A DNA stretch of 64,000 bases from Pseudomonas entomophila (GTDB lineage: Bacteria; Pseudomonadota; Gammaproteobacteria; Pseudomonadales; Pseudomonadaceae): positions 62,001-126,000 of the forward strand of contig NZ_JAAMQJ010000007.1 in assembly GCF_013523125.1 (NCBI RefSeq). The letters are read 5' to 3'. Within the stretch, counting starts at the first letter, position 1; each line of letters starts with the position of its first letter. The position numbers and the translations under genes are program-made. Positions 37,401 through 45,380 of this stretch are shown here, one piece after another. The notes beneath the pieces were generated by a model. It worked only from the letters and a program-made list of their open reading frames with translations, did not search any database and was not told where the DNA came from.

Positions 37401-38271
37401 GCAGCTGATCAGCGAGACCCTCGAGGGCCAGCCGAGCGAAGTGACCACCGTGCGCAACTACGTGGAAAGCAGCCTCGACACCAGCCAGGACGGCCTGTCG
37501 CGTTCGCTGCAGGGCCTGTTCGTGCTGCCGATCCAGTACGCCTGGGACACCCTGCGCGACCCGGCCGGCCAGCAGATCGCCAAGGCCTGGGCGCAGCAGA
37601 TCGCCAAGCCGTGGGAGCAGGTCATGGCGCACCGCTACCCGATCGCTGGCACCAGCCGCAACGAGGCCTCGGTGAAAGACCTGCAACGCTTCGTCGACCC
37701 CGACACCGGCCTGCTGCCTGCCTTCAAGCGCAACGAGATCGGCAACCTGTCCGACGGCGAGGGCCTCGGCATGGGCAATGGCAAGGCGCCGTCGCTGGTC
37801 AACCCCGGCATGCTCAACAGCATCGACAAGGCCAGCTCCGTCGGCCAGGTCATCGCCAGCCTGTCGGACCGTGAGAACGGGTTCGAGATCATGCTCGAGC
37901 CGTCGGCCCACTTCACCGACATCGTCTTCACCCTCGATGGCCAGGAACAGCACTACCGCAACGGGCGCAGCAGCTGGAACCGCTTCGCCTGGCCGGGCAC
38001 CAGCACCGCACCGGGCGCGCGCCTGGACGTGGTCACCCTGAGCGGTGCGCGGTTCACGGTGTTCGACTTCCCGGGCCGCTGGGGCCTGCTGCGGATGAAC
38101 GACAGCGCCCGGGTCGACGACCTCGACGGCGTGCAGCAGCGCTTCAGCTGGAACACCCCCAACGGCCGCGTGAGCCTGGTGGTGCGCAACTTCGGCGGCG
38201 TGAAGCTCACCGACCTGAACCAGGTCAAGGCCTTGAGCGCGCTCAACGGCAGTGGTCGGGGCGCACGATGA
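34471..38271 (+). CDS. tssM: T6SS inner-membrane protein TssM (IcmF)
   Basis: A 1266-aa protein, within the usual TssM range. Two N-terminal membrane helices (residues ~10-30 and ~45-63), a cytosolic NTPase-like domain with Walker A GMSAAGKTSLL near residue 126 and DTAGRYL near residue 172, a third membrane helix (LLTLAAVAGLLFIGWQALSF, ~440-458), then a large periplasmic domain ending in the TssJ-binding C-terminus (DFPGRWGLLRM, VVRNFGGVKL). It forms the trans-envelope core with TssL and TssJ. The stop overlaps tagF (ATGA). Confidence 0.95.
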   Translation: MKTLLRSLKSFWILLPLLWLLSLLVCWLVAPLVPWLRLHVPEALAIITACFLLAIVLRQYQRIRAEQNLENLLQIEVDRSWNATGEFRDQQVLRERLKHAIAMLRTDRSAGGGGKAALSDLPWYLVMGMSAAGKTSLLTHSGLSASIATANDSESGTQHCDWYFSPDAVMIDTAGRYLRDDQSASEFAAFLKMLRKQRGKAAINGLVLVVSLPELLAASIEDRSAMAAQLVARVEEYAECLGANPPIYLMLSKVDQLPGFDQAFEGLDLHERQQPLGMTFGLSEIRTQGLRDVLQARLANLQRHVRQHVDAQMIALGAEADSTLLTFPQYFSALGDVLEQFLDPFIHGQRGGALLLRGVYFTSALQTEQQLERVYEDVIADAFALDAAAEGTAPARTAGNRSFFITDTFRRVIFPDRDLTLYQSRLGRQSAVNPALLTLAAVAGLLFIGWQALSFVNNRHWLESLRGELAQLDQADDRDAQLASGKGLEVLREQMATVEDHRLHGVPLRLSAGLYHGEAIHDVASAAYLAQLRSQALEPIARQLQVQMRAFNAFATDVNQALDFTPAPAPKTRNGKALKAAAAAKAKQALDNSRLGNLSRKVNLATASDGAEVSAATGGLSLSEEMLGRLDEQQVASIIEAYNTLKLYLMLTDPQAHPDPAFVAASLPQAWANAAGEGTPADTDVIKENVPLYVKLLEQGEAPALPVNEQLVGETRQHLKSFMLSSSLVDREYLRLQLESSRQFPMLSLNDLVPQPGRALLYGSAGVPAIYTRQGWDTFVKPELIKLVSGNLRNESDWVLDGNGGDAIVQKANFIREFMTRYKRDYTQAWYKMVSSVGVRHFADLNAATTQLGLLSDVQNSPVKNLLAAVNDNTQWDMPVKRDVPTPGVVREDGFWSKVTGLFDSQDAVAATVAPSLPAVDDGSLAKRFEPVARMFAQNNAEGADSTLMDRYLAALRKLKVRMNNIQRSQDVGKGSKQLISETLEGQPSEVTTVRNYVESSLDTSQDGLSRSLQGLFVLPIQYAWDTLRDPAGQQIAKAWAQQIAKPWEQVMAHRYPIAGTSRNEASVKDLQRFVDPDTGLLPAFKRNEIGNLSDGEGLGMGNGKAPSLVNPGMLNSIDKASSVGQVIASLSDRENGFEIMLEPSAHFTDIVFTLDGQEQHYRNGRSSWNRFAWPGTSTAPGARLDVVTLSGARFTVFDFPGRWGLLRMNDSARVDDLDGVQQRFSWNTPNGRVSLVVRNFGGVKLTDLNQVKALSALNGSGRGAR

Positions 38272-39176
38272 TCGGGTGTTTCGGCAAGCTCCCGTCGAGC
38301 GCGGACTTCGTCAGCCTGCATGGCGCGGCCGAAGAAGTCTGCGAGTTCGACGCCTGGCTGCAGTCCTCGCTCGCGGCCCTGCGCCACAGCGAGCACTGGC
38401 AGGCGTCGTTCGACCCGCTGCCGATGTGCTTCTTCAGCTACCGTGCGCGCACGGGCAACTGGCTGGTGGGTGGGTTGCTCAGCTCCCGCGACGCCAGCCA
38501 GCGGCGCTACCCGTTCTTCATCTTCCAGCTGATCAAGGGCGAGCAGGCCGCGCCTTTGATCAACCCGTTCACCCTGGGCGAGCTGTTCAGCGCCCAGATC
38601 AAGCCGTTGCTGCACCAGGCGGTGCAAGGCGCCGAGCGCGGTCCGCTGTTCGAGCGGATCAAGGCCCTGCGCCCGCTCAAGACCCAGGACCTGGACCTGT
38701 TCCGCCGCGTGCACGCCAAGTTCCTGCACGACTTCAGCTTCGCCGACGTGGCCCGCGCGCTGCACGGCTCGTGGCCAGCCTTCGACAGCGCCACCGCGCT
38801 CGCTCGCCTGCGTCAGGCCGGGCCGTCGTTGCACGGCGACTTCGCCGGTGGCATCGAACTGCCGCTGCCGGCCGAGCGCGGCTTGAAGAACCCGACCGCC
38901 GACCTCTGGCTGACCTGGCTGACGCGGATGAACCCGACCCTGGGCGTACCGGCGGTGAGCCTGCTGGCCGACGACTTCATGCTGCCGCGGCTGTACTGCT
39001 TCCCCTCACGGCATGCCCACAACGCCTACCGCCTGCTCAGCGGCCAGGCCCCGGCCTGCGAACACCTGGAACTGCTCAGCCCACTGGCATCGGCACCGCG
39101 CGTGCGCGATAACGACCGACCTCTTGAACATGTCATCGACCGGTTCGTCGATGCGCTGGATACGACGCCTGTATGA
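38268..39176 (+). CDS. tagF: T6SS-associated protein TagF (ImpM)
   Basis: A 302-aa protein with the TagF signature MIGCFGKLPSSADFVSLHGA and, near residue 85, RRYPFFIFQLI, then PRLYCFPSRHAHNAYRLLSG. In other pseudomonads TagF restrains T6SS assembly post-translationally, often by binding Fha1, and phosphorylation-pathway genes can accompany it; none is seen here. It is longer than stand-alone TagF from P. aeruginosa (~220 aa), mainly in the C-terminus. It overlaps the genes on both sides by four bases. Confidence 0.9.
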   Translation: MIGCFGKLPSSADFVSLHGAAEEVCEFDAWLQSSLAALRHSEHWQASFDPLPMCFFSYRARTGNWLVGGLLSSRDASQRRYPFFIFQLIKGEQAAPLINPFTLGELFSAQIKPLLHQAVQGAERGPLFERIKALRPLKTQDLDLFRRVHAKFLHDFSFADVARALHGSWPAFDSATALARLRQAGPSLHGDFAGGIELPLPAERGLKNPTADLWLTWLTRMNPTLGVPAVSLLADDFMLPRLYCFPSRHAHNAYRLLSGQAPACEHLELLSPLASAPRVRDNDRPLEHVIDRFVDALDTTPV

Positions 39177-41668
39177 ACAAGCTCAAGTACTACTGCCTGC
39201 GATACCAGCCCTATCTGTTGGGCATCGCGTTCTTCCTGGCGATCTTCCTGGTCTGGGCCCTGGGCCGTGCCTTGGGCTTCGCCTCGCTGCACAGCCTGCT
39301 GGCCGGGATCGGGCTGTTCCTGCTGCTGTCGGCCGGCTACGTGCTGCTGCTCTACCGGGGCGCCGGGCAGCACCCTGACCTCGAAGGCCTGCTGCGCGAC
39401 GACGCCGACCAGGCCGTGCTCAACGCCACGCCCGCCGATCGCGAAGAGATCAGCCTGCTGCGCGAGCGCCTGCTGCAGGGCATCGAGCGCCTGCACGGCA
39501 GCTCGCCCCGTGGCACCCCGGCCAAGGACGCCCTCTACGCCCTGCCCTGGTACCTGGTGATCGGCCAGCCCGCGGCGGGCAAGAGCACCATGATCGTGCA
39601 GTCGGGCCTGAACTTCCCCTACGCCGAACGCGAAGGCGTGCGCGTGGCGGGGCTGGGCGGCACGCGCAACTGCGACTGGTTCTTCAGCTCTGAAGCGGTG
39701 CTGCTGGACACGGCCGGGCGCTACGTCAACAGCCCCGAGGAAGCGGGCAAGTGGCGCGGCTTCCTGCAGCTGCTGCGTCAGCACCGCCAGCGTCGCCCGC
39801 TCAACGGCCTGATCGTCAGCGTCAGCATCGCCGACCTGCTGCACGGCTCGCTGGAAGACCAGGAGCGGGTGGCCAAGCGCCTGCGCGAGCGGATCCAGGA
39901 AAGCGGCGCCCTGCTGGAGGTGCGCCTGCCGATCTACCTGGTGTTCACCAAGTGCGACCTGATCCCCGGCTTCACCGCGTTCTACCGCCAGCTGGACGAT
40001 GTGGCGCGCGGCGAAGTGGTCGGCAAGACCTTCCCGCACACCGACTACGAGCGCGCCGACTGGGGCCAGCGTTTCGGCGTGGCCATGGACGAGCTGACCC
40101 AGTACTGGCAGCACATGGCGAGCCAGCAGATGGTCCAGCAGGACATCCAGGTCACCCGCCAGAACGATGCGGTGTACCGCTTCCCGCTGGAGCTGGCGGC
40201 CCTCAAGCCGCGCCTGCAAGCGTTCGTCGACAGCCTGCTGCGCGCCAACCCGTACCAGTCCGCCGAACTGCTGCGCGGCTTCTACTTCACCGCCGCCCTG
40301 CAGGCCGACGATGCCCAGTGGGGCAGCCATGGCCAGCAGGTGAGCGAACGTTTCGCCCTGGAGCCAGGCGCCGTCGAGACGAGCCTGGGCAGCCAGGCGG
40401 CGCCGCTGTTCATCAACAGCCTGTTCCGCAAGGTGATCATCCCCGACCAGCACCTGGTGGCGCTGTACACCAGCAACCGCCGCGAGCGTCGGCGCAAGGC
40501 CGCCTGGGTCGGTGCAGCCAGCCTGGCCGGGCTGATCCTGTGCGGTCTGTGGGGCTGGTCCTACGTCAACAACCGCAGCACGCTGACGCGCATCGGTGAC
40601 GAGCTGGCCCAGGCCCAGGCCGAGGACGCCGCCACCGAGGGCCAGTACACTGCCTGGCGCAGCCTGGACCGCCTGCGCTTCTGGACCGCGCACTACTATC
40701 AGCAGCACCACGACCAGGGCGTGCCGCTGGGCATGCGCCTGGGGCTGTACACCGGCCATGCGGTCGAGCCGGTGCTGCGCGAACGCTATTTCGACACCTT
40801 GCAGGGGGTGATGCTCAAGCCGACCGCCGACAACCTGACGCGCACGCTCTACCTGCTCACCACGCTCAAGGTCTATCAGCGCAACGCCCGCGAGCTGCAA
40901 CCGGTGACCGGCGTCGACAGTGTCCAGACCGAAGCCCTGCCCCGTGACAACCGTGCCCAGTCGATCGCCGACTTCGGCAAGGCGACCCTGGACACCTACG
41001 TGATGCTGTCGTCCACGCCACGGGAGAAGACCGACCCGGCGCTGCTCAATGCGCGCATCCCGGACTATTGGTACCCGGCCATCGCCCGCCAGACCGGCAA
41101 GCGCCTGGACCAGGCCAACAGCACGGGCGACGGCCAGCACGACTACACCTACGCCAGCCGCCAGATCACCTTCTACAGCGAGCAGCTGCGCGAACCGGAC
41201 GTACCGCGCATCCTCGACAACGCGTTCCTGACCTCCAGCTCACGCAACTACATCGACAGCCTGCGCGCCCAGTCGCTGCGCTCGATCGAGACCATCACGC
41301 TGGAGTCCGACACGCTGTTCGCCTTCGGCCGCGCCGACTTCCAGAGCCTCAAGAGCGAAGGCCAGAGCCAGCTCAGCGCGATCGCCGCCAAGCTGCTGAA
41401 CACGCCCAACATCGGCAAGATCATCATTTCCGGTCACGCCGACCAGTTGGGTGATCGCCAGGGCAACCTGCAGGTGTCCAAGCAGCGTGCGCAGACCATC
41501 CGCACCTACCTGGTCGGCAAGGGCGTGCCGGCCGAACTGGTCGAGGCCCAGGGCGAAGGCAGCAACAAGCCGCTGGTCAAATGTGACATGCAGCAACCCC
41601 GGGCCCAGTTGATCAAGTGCCTGGAGCCCAACCGACGGGTCGAAATCGAAGTGCGTGGGCTCAATTGA
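39173..41668 (+). CDS. Second TssM/IcmF-like protein fused to an OmpA peptidoglycan-binding domain
   Basis: An 831-aa chimera. Residues ~10-60: two membrane helices. ~105-330: IcmF NTPase domain with Walker A GQPAAGKSTMI (~130) and DTAGRYVNSPEE (~180). ~440-462: a third helix. ~465-690: a shortened periplasmic part without the TssJ-binding module. ~705-831: OmpA-like domain (TLFAFGRADFQSLKSEG, ISGHADQLGDRQGNLQVSKQ, RAQTIRTYL, RRVEIEVRGL). The protein can thus span the inner membrane and grip peptidoglycan, which this cluster's TssL cannot. It overlaps tagF by ATGA and ends 144 bp before hcp. Walker residues are intact. Confidence 0.88.
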   Translation: MNKLKYYCLRYQPYLLGIAFFLAIFLVWALGRALGFASLHSLLAGIGLFLLLSAGYVLLLYRGAGQHPDLEGLLRDDADQAVLNATPADREEISLLRERLLQGIERLHGSSPRGTPAKDALYALPWYLVIGQPAAGKSTMIVQSGLNFPYAEREGVRVAGLGGTRNCDWFFSSEAVLLDTAGRYVNSPEEAGKWRGFLQLLRQHRQRRPLNGLIVSVSIADLLHGSLEDQERVAKRLRERIQESGALLEVRLPIYLVFTKCDLIPGFTAFYRQLDDVARGEVVGKTFPHTDYERADWGQRFGVAMDELTQYWQHMASQQMVQQDIQVTRQNDAVYRFPLELAALKPRLQAFVDSLLRANPYQSAELLRGFYFTAALQADDAQWGSHGQQVSERFALEPGAVETSLGSQAAPLFINSLFRKVIIPDQHLVALYTSNRRERRRKAAWVGAASLAGLILCGLWGWSYVNNRSTLTRIGDELAQAQAEDAATEGQYTAWRSLDRLRFWTAHYYQQHHDQGVPLGMRLGLYTGHAVEPVLRERYFDTLQGVMLKPTADNLTRTLYLLTTLKVYQRNARELQPVTGVDSVQTEALPRDNRAQSIADFGKATLDTYVMLSSTPREKTDPALLNARIPDYWYPAIARQTGKRLDQANSTGDGQHDYTYASRQITFYSEQLREPDVPRILDNAFLTSSSRNYIDSLRAQSLRSIETITLESDTLFAFGRADFQSLKSEGQSQLSAIAAKLLNTPNIGKIIISGHADQLGDRQGNLQVSKQRAQTIRTYLVGKGVPAELVEAQGEGSNKPLVKCDMQQPRAQLIKCLEPNRRVEIEVRGLN

Positions 41669-41812
41669 GCCGGCGTTCACAGAACCGGTCCGCCGGGCTT
41701 TACTGGATGAAGCCTGGCGGACGGACAGTTGCCTCAGCCGATGCACGTGGCGAGGTCGAAACCAAGGGCTGCGCAAGCACCCTTAATCAGTTGTAAATGG
41801 AGAGCTTTAACC

Positions 41813-42331
41813 ATGGCATTTGACGCGTATATCCAAATCGACGGCATCCCAGGCGAAGTACTGGACGACAAGCACAAAGACTGGATCGAAGTGCTGGGCT
41901 ACGAGTACGGCGCCACCCAGGCCACCTCGGCGACCGCCAGCTCCTCGGGCGGTGCCTCCTCCGAGCGTGTCGCTCTGAGCGACTTCAAGATCCGCAAGGC
42001 GGTCGACAAGGCTTCGGCCAAGCTGTTCGAGCACTGCTGCACCGGCAAGCACATCGCCAAGCTGAAGCTGAACGTCAACCGCGCCGGTGGCGACAAGGTC
42101 ACCTACCTGACCATCGACATGGAAGAAGTCGTGGTGTCGTCGGTCAAGTTCGTCGCCGGTGGCAACCAGTCCGGTGAAGACAAGTCGGTCAGCGACCTGC
42201 CGATCGAAGAAATCAGCTTCAACTTCGCTCGCATCAAGACCACCTACACCCAGCAGAAGCGTTCCGATGGCCAGGCCGGCGGCAACATCGTCGGCGGCTG
42301 GGACCGTACCGCCAACAAAGTGTTTGCCTAA
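41813..42331 (+). CDS. hcp: T6SS tube protein Hcp
   Basis: A 172-aa protein, the standard Hcp length: MAFDAYIQIDGIPGEVLDDK, then DWIEVLGYEYGATQ, FKIRKAVDKASAKLFEHCCT and KLKLNVNRAGGDKVTYLTID. It forms hexameric rings that stack into the T6SS tube and can carry small effectors. The ATG at 41813 has GGAGAG nine bases upstream, stronger than the sites of the other T6SS genes, fitting the high expression of hcp. A separate promoter in the 144-bp gap before it is likely but not identified. Confidence 0.96.
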   Translation: MAFDAYIQIDGIPGEVLDDKHKDWIEVLGYEYGATQATSATASSSGGASSERVALSDFKIRKAVDKASAKLFEHCCTGKHIAKLKLNVNRAGGDKVTYLTIDMEEVVVSSVKFVAGGNQSGEDKSVSDLPIEEISFNFARIKTTYTQQKRSDGQAGGNIVGGWDRTANKVFA

Positions 42332-42345
42332 ACACTGCTCCGTTC

Positions 42346-42367
42346 ACGGGCCGCAGCCGCGGCCCGT
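42346..42367 (+). terminator. Hairpin between hcp and tssA
   Basis: ACGGGCCGC-AGCC-GCGGCCCGT forms a perfect 9-bp GC-rich stem with a four-base loop, starting 15 bp after the hcp stop. No T-run follows, so it is more likely a partial terminator or a 3' end that protects abundant hcp mRNA than a full intrinsic terminator. It would separate hcp output from tssA. Confidence 0.7.
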
Positions 42368-42426
42368 GTCCTGCGACCGCCGGCTTGCCGGCGCGTCGCG
42401 CCCCTCCCTCTTGACCCGAGTGTCCC

Positions 42427-43518
42427 ATGCCTGAAACCCTCAATGACCTTTCGTTGGCCGAGCTGGCCGCCCCGATCGACGGTGGCAGTGGCGAAGACTT
42501 GAGCTTCTCCGCCCTGTTCGACCAGATCAAGGAGGCCCGTCGCGCCGACCCTGACTACCTGACGCAAGGCGACTGGCAGACCGACCTGAAGACCGCCGAC
42601 TGGGAACAGGTCGTCACCCTGGCCGCCCATGGCCTGGCCGTGCAGAGCAAGGACCTGATGCTGGTGGCCTGGCTCACCGAAGGCCTGGCCCAGCGTGAGC
42701 ATTTCAACGGGATCAGCTTTGGCCTGGAACTGGCCGAGCGCATCCTGGACACTTTCTGGGAGACGCTTCACCCCTCATTCGAAGACGGCCTGGACGAGCG
42801 TGCCGCGCGCCTGTCCTGGCTCAAGAACACCCTCACCGACATCGTCGGTGGCCTGCCCATCACCCAGGGCCAGGGCTTCGGCGTGTTGCGTTACGACGAA
42901 TCGCGCCACGTCGAGAACCTGGCCTTGCAGAACCCCAAGGCCATGCAGACCGCGCTGGACGAAGGCAAGATCAACGCCGAGATCTTCCAGCGTTCGGTGG
43001 CGCTGAGCGACACCGAGCACCTGTGCGCCAAGGCCGTGGAAGTGGCCGGCAGCCTGCAGGCCTGCCAGCGCCTGCAAGCCACCGTCGACCGCCTGTTCGG
43101 TCATGACGCGCCGAGCTTCGCCACGCTGGTGGACATGCTCTCGCGCGCCAACCAGCTGACCGAAAAGCTGCTCAAGGACCGTGGCGTCGAGCTCAACCCG
43201 GTGGCGGCCGCGCCTGAGGTGGAGGCGACCGACACGCCTGCCGAGGTCGCTGGCGCGCCTACGTCCGTGGCCGCCCAGCCCAGCGCCCCGGCCGCGCTGC
43301 GCACTACCCCGCTGACCCGCGACGAAGCCTTCACGATGCTGGCCGGGATCGCCCAGTTCTTCAAGCAGAGCGAGCCGCAAAGCCCGGTGCCGTACCTGAT
43401 CGAACGTGCCATCAAGTGGGGCAACATGCCGCTGGAAGGATGGCTGAACGATGTGATCAAGGACAGCAACGTGGTGGACAGCATTCGCGATGTGCTGGGG
43501 ACCAAGGACAGGACGTGA
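42427..43518 (+). CDS. tssA: T6SS protein TssA (ImpA N-terminal domain)
   Basis: A 363-aa protein. The conserved N-terminal ImpA domain is visible (LAAPIDGGSGEDLSFSALFD, QIKEARRADPDYLTQGDWQT, DLKTADWEQVVTLA, SKDLMLVAWLTEGLAQREHF). A Pro/Ala/Thr-rich linker follows (~260-290), then a short C-terminal domain (RDEAFTMLAGIAQFFKQSEP, SPVPYLIERAIKWGNMPLEG). TssA proteins guide sheath-tube polymerisation. It is the last T6SS gene in the window: what follows is repeat DNA, so sheath genes tssBC, baseplate genes tssEFG, clpV and vgrG are not downstream. Confidence 0.93.
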   Translation: MPETLNDLSLAELAAPIDGGSGEDLSFSALFDQIKEARRADPDYLTQGDWQTDLKTADWEQVVTLAAHGLAVQSKDLMLVAWLTEGLAQREHFNGISFGLELAERILDTFWETLHPSFEDGLDERAARLSWLKNTLTDIVGGLPITQGQGFGVLRYDESRHVENLALQNPKAMQTALDEGKINAEIFQRSVALSDTEHLCAKAVEVAGSLQACQRLQATVDRLFGHDAPSFATLVDMLSRANQLTEKLLKDRGVELNPVAAAPEVEATDTPAEVAGAPTSVAAQPSAPAALRTTPLTRDEAFTMLAGIAQFFKQSEPQSPVPYLIERAIKWGNMPLEGWLNDVIKDSNVVDSIRDVLGTKDRT

Positions 43519-43899
43519 GTCGTCCGGCGGCCGTGGGGTCGATCAGTGAAGGTGCGGCTGCTTTTTACTGCTGAGCGATGTCAGGGCCGCGCTGCGGCCC
43601 ATCGCGGCACGGGGGCCGCTCCCACAGGGGAACCGCAATTGCCTGTATCGCTGCGGCGAGTGAGCGGCCCCTGCCGGGGCGCCGGACCGGCCGCGATTGG
43701 GCCCGCAGGGGCCACAGTCGCACTTGGCAGAAACCATAGAATCTCCCACAGGAGAACCGCGATTGCCTGTATCGCCACGGCGGCTGAGCGCCCCCTACCG
43801 GGGCGCCGGGCCGGACGCTGTCGCGGGCAAGCCCGCTCCCACACAAGGTTGTGCCGACTGCCAGAACAGCAACACCGTCCAGAGAATGGGAGCCTTGCC
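43519..43899. repeat. Intergenic repeat region with duplicated 70-bp modules and a REP
   Basis: Two direct copies of a ~70-bp module lie at about 43620-43692 and 43745-43815, each starting CCCACAGG-GAACCGC and containing ATTGCCTGTATCGC and a CCGGGGCGCCGG palindrome. A canonical REP (TCGCGGGCAAGCCCGCTCCC) is at 43821-43844. There are further CGGCC-rich dyads at 43590-43620. No gene seen. Probably terminates or insulates the T6SS operon. Confidence 0.7.
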
Positions 43900-44181
43900 A
43901 TGATGCCCGATGAAGCCTTGCGATTGACCCGTGCAGTGGCGTTCATGTCCGTCGCCACCCTCATGATCGGCCTGGGGTTCGTCGTCTATGTGCTGCAGAT
44001 ACCATCGGCCTGGCCTGTCGGCAAGACCTTCCTCGTGCTGGCCGTGCTCTGGATCACCAACCTCGTTTCGATGCTGTTGAACGCGCTGTATTGGTTCACA
44101 CGCAGAACGCCCAGAGGGCTTCTGACCTTACTCGGGGTTCAGTTGGCAATCATGGTGGCGGGGCTGATCTGGATGAGCTGA
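43900..44181 (+). CDS. Small three-helix membrane protein
   Basis: A 93-aa protein with three predicted membrane helices (residues ~14-36, 43-65, 74-92), e.g. AFMSVATLMIGLGFVVYVLQ and LGVQLAIMVAGLIWM, with a short charged N-terminus (MMPDEALRLTRA). GGGAG precedes the ATG. No recognised family. It has no visible link to the T6SS operon, from which it is separated by repeats. Confidence 0.65.
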   Translation: MMPDEALRLTRAVAFMSVATLMIGLGFVVYVLQIPSAWPVGKTFLVLAVLWITNLVSMLLNALYWFTRRTPRGLLTLLGVQLAIMVAGLIWMS

Positions 44182-44250
44182 GCCCCAGGCGGCAAACAGT
44201 TGCCCGACGTATGCCTGCACACCACGACGTGTGCCCTCGACTGCGTTTTC

Positions 44251-44661
44251 TTACGCAGTAGGACTCACCCAATCCTCGACTCTCAAACCAACCACTCGAT
44301 CGAACTCACGACGGTTGTTGGTAATGACCGTCAGCCCCCGAGAACGGGCGTGTCCAGCAATCATGGTATCGAAGGGCCCTATCGGTCTACCTACCCGTGC
44401 CAGCTCAGCACGGATTTGCCCGCTGTGAGCGGCAGCCGCCTGGTCGTAATCGAGCACCTCCAAGCGAGCAGCAAATCCTTCTACGTCAGCCAGATTTCGC
44501 TCAGGGTCAGAGGACTTCTCTGCCCCATAGATCAACTCCATTAGCGTTACCGTGCTGATGCACAGTTGGCCATGATGCCGCTTGAAGGTTTCTCGTACGA
44601 ATGGAGGTCGGTTTTTAATAGTGAAGATGCAGATGTTGGTGTCGAGCATGAACTTGAGCAT
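44251..44661 (-). CDS. vapC: VapC-type PIN-domain toxin
   Basis: A 136-aa PIN-domain RNase. MLKFMLDTNICIFTIKNRPP has the first catalytic Asp, TVTLMELIYGAEKS the conserved Glu, and RPIGPFDTMIAGHARSRGLT then VITNNRREFDRV the remaining acidic residues. VapC enzymes cut tRNA or rRNA when freed from VapB. The ATG shares one base with the vapB stop (TGATG), so synthesis is coupled. Encoded on the strand opposite to the flanking T6SS operon and catabolic operon. Confidence 0.93.
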   Translation of the reverse strand: MLKFMLDTNICIFTIKNRPPFVRETFKRHHGQLCISTVTLMELIYGAEKSSDPERNLADVEGFAARLEVLDYDQAAAAHSGQIRAELARVGRPIGPFDTMIAGHARSRGLTVITNNRREFDRVVGLRVEDWVSPTA

Positions 44662-44891
44662 CAGAAGGCCTCACGCTCTTGCTCAGCCGGCTGCTCGCGT
44701 TCGGCCATGAAGTCTGTGGTCACACCCTCGCCATCGAACCAGCTGTCCCATGCTTCACCTGCCGGAGTGATCAGTCGCGCTCGACCTAGCACGACAACGT
44801 CGACACGCTTGACATCGTCCGGCAGCGCAGCGGCCTTGGGCAGCCTTATGGCCTGACTGCGGTTGCTCTGAAAAACGGCACCTTGTTCCAA
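44661..44891 (-). CDS. vapB: VapB-type antitoxin
   Basis: A 76-aa protein when started at the TTG at 44891, which has GAGG eight bases upstream and gives the family N-terminus EQGAVFQSNRSQAIRLPKAA. A GTG at 44903 is in frame but leaves unconserved residues. The N-terminal SpoVT/AbrB-type fold binds its own promoter, and the C-terminus (DSWFDGEGVTTDFMAEREQP) wraps VapC. Together with vapC this is an autoregulated toxin-antitoxin operon. Confidence 0.88.
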   Translation of the reverse strand: MEQGAVFQSNRSQAIRLPKAAALPDDVKRVDVVVLGRARLITPAGEAWDSWFDGEGVTTDFMAEREQPAEQEREAF

Positions 44892-45380
44892 GACGCACCT
44901 CACAAGAAATCAGATACCTGGCAATCCTAGCGGCAGGCCGGGATATGTCAATGGGATATGCCGAGCACATCAGACTAACTGGCTCTTGGATTTGCTCCAG
45001 GTCCAGCAGCCAGAGGATGCTGCACGGGCTTGCGTCCACTGCGACCAGCCACCAGGGGTGGGGCTGACCCCTGCCTGACCATGCTTCGAGCGATTCGCCT
45101 GCTCAGGCGCGTGGTGCATCCAGATGACTACGGGCCTGGGCCATGCGGAACCGCGCAGTCTTTTACACGCTCATAGCTTAACCGAGTACCGCCGAACCGT
45201 CCGTGCCCTGCTGTGCGACCCGTTCCAGCCACACTCGTTATTCCATATTCGGCACCCATAGAACCCCATGGAATAATCCATAACCTTTGGTTATTGGTAA
45301 AAGTTTTTATAGAACCTGAAAATCTCGCTCTCATTCATTTTTTGATGCCAGTCAACGCCTTGCATCCAGAGGTATGCCTC
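44892..45380. other. Divergent intergenic region, vapBC / catabolic operon
   Basis: 489 bp with promoters in both directions expected. The right part (45265-45320) is AT-rich and holds the ATAACC-TTT-GGTTAT dyad described separately. No further gene is supported in the left part (44892-45240). Confidence 0.5.
45280..45294. promoter_or_regulatory. Dyad ATAACC-TTT-GGTTAT upstream of the catabolic operon
   Basis: A perfect 6-3-6 inverted repeat with partial extension (CC/GG outside) 86 bp before the GTG start of the MmgE/PrpD-like gene, in an AT-rich stretch followed by TAAAAGTTTTTATAG, a possible -10 area. It fits the size of a regulator-binding site or conserved upstream promoter element. The regulator is not encoded in the window. 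Confidence 0.55.

Noticed and set aside
35017..37953. Minus-strand open frame of 978 codons
   Set aside because: Antisense shadow of tssM; Val/Gly/Gln/His-rich without domains.
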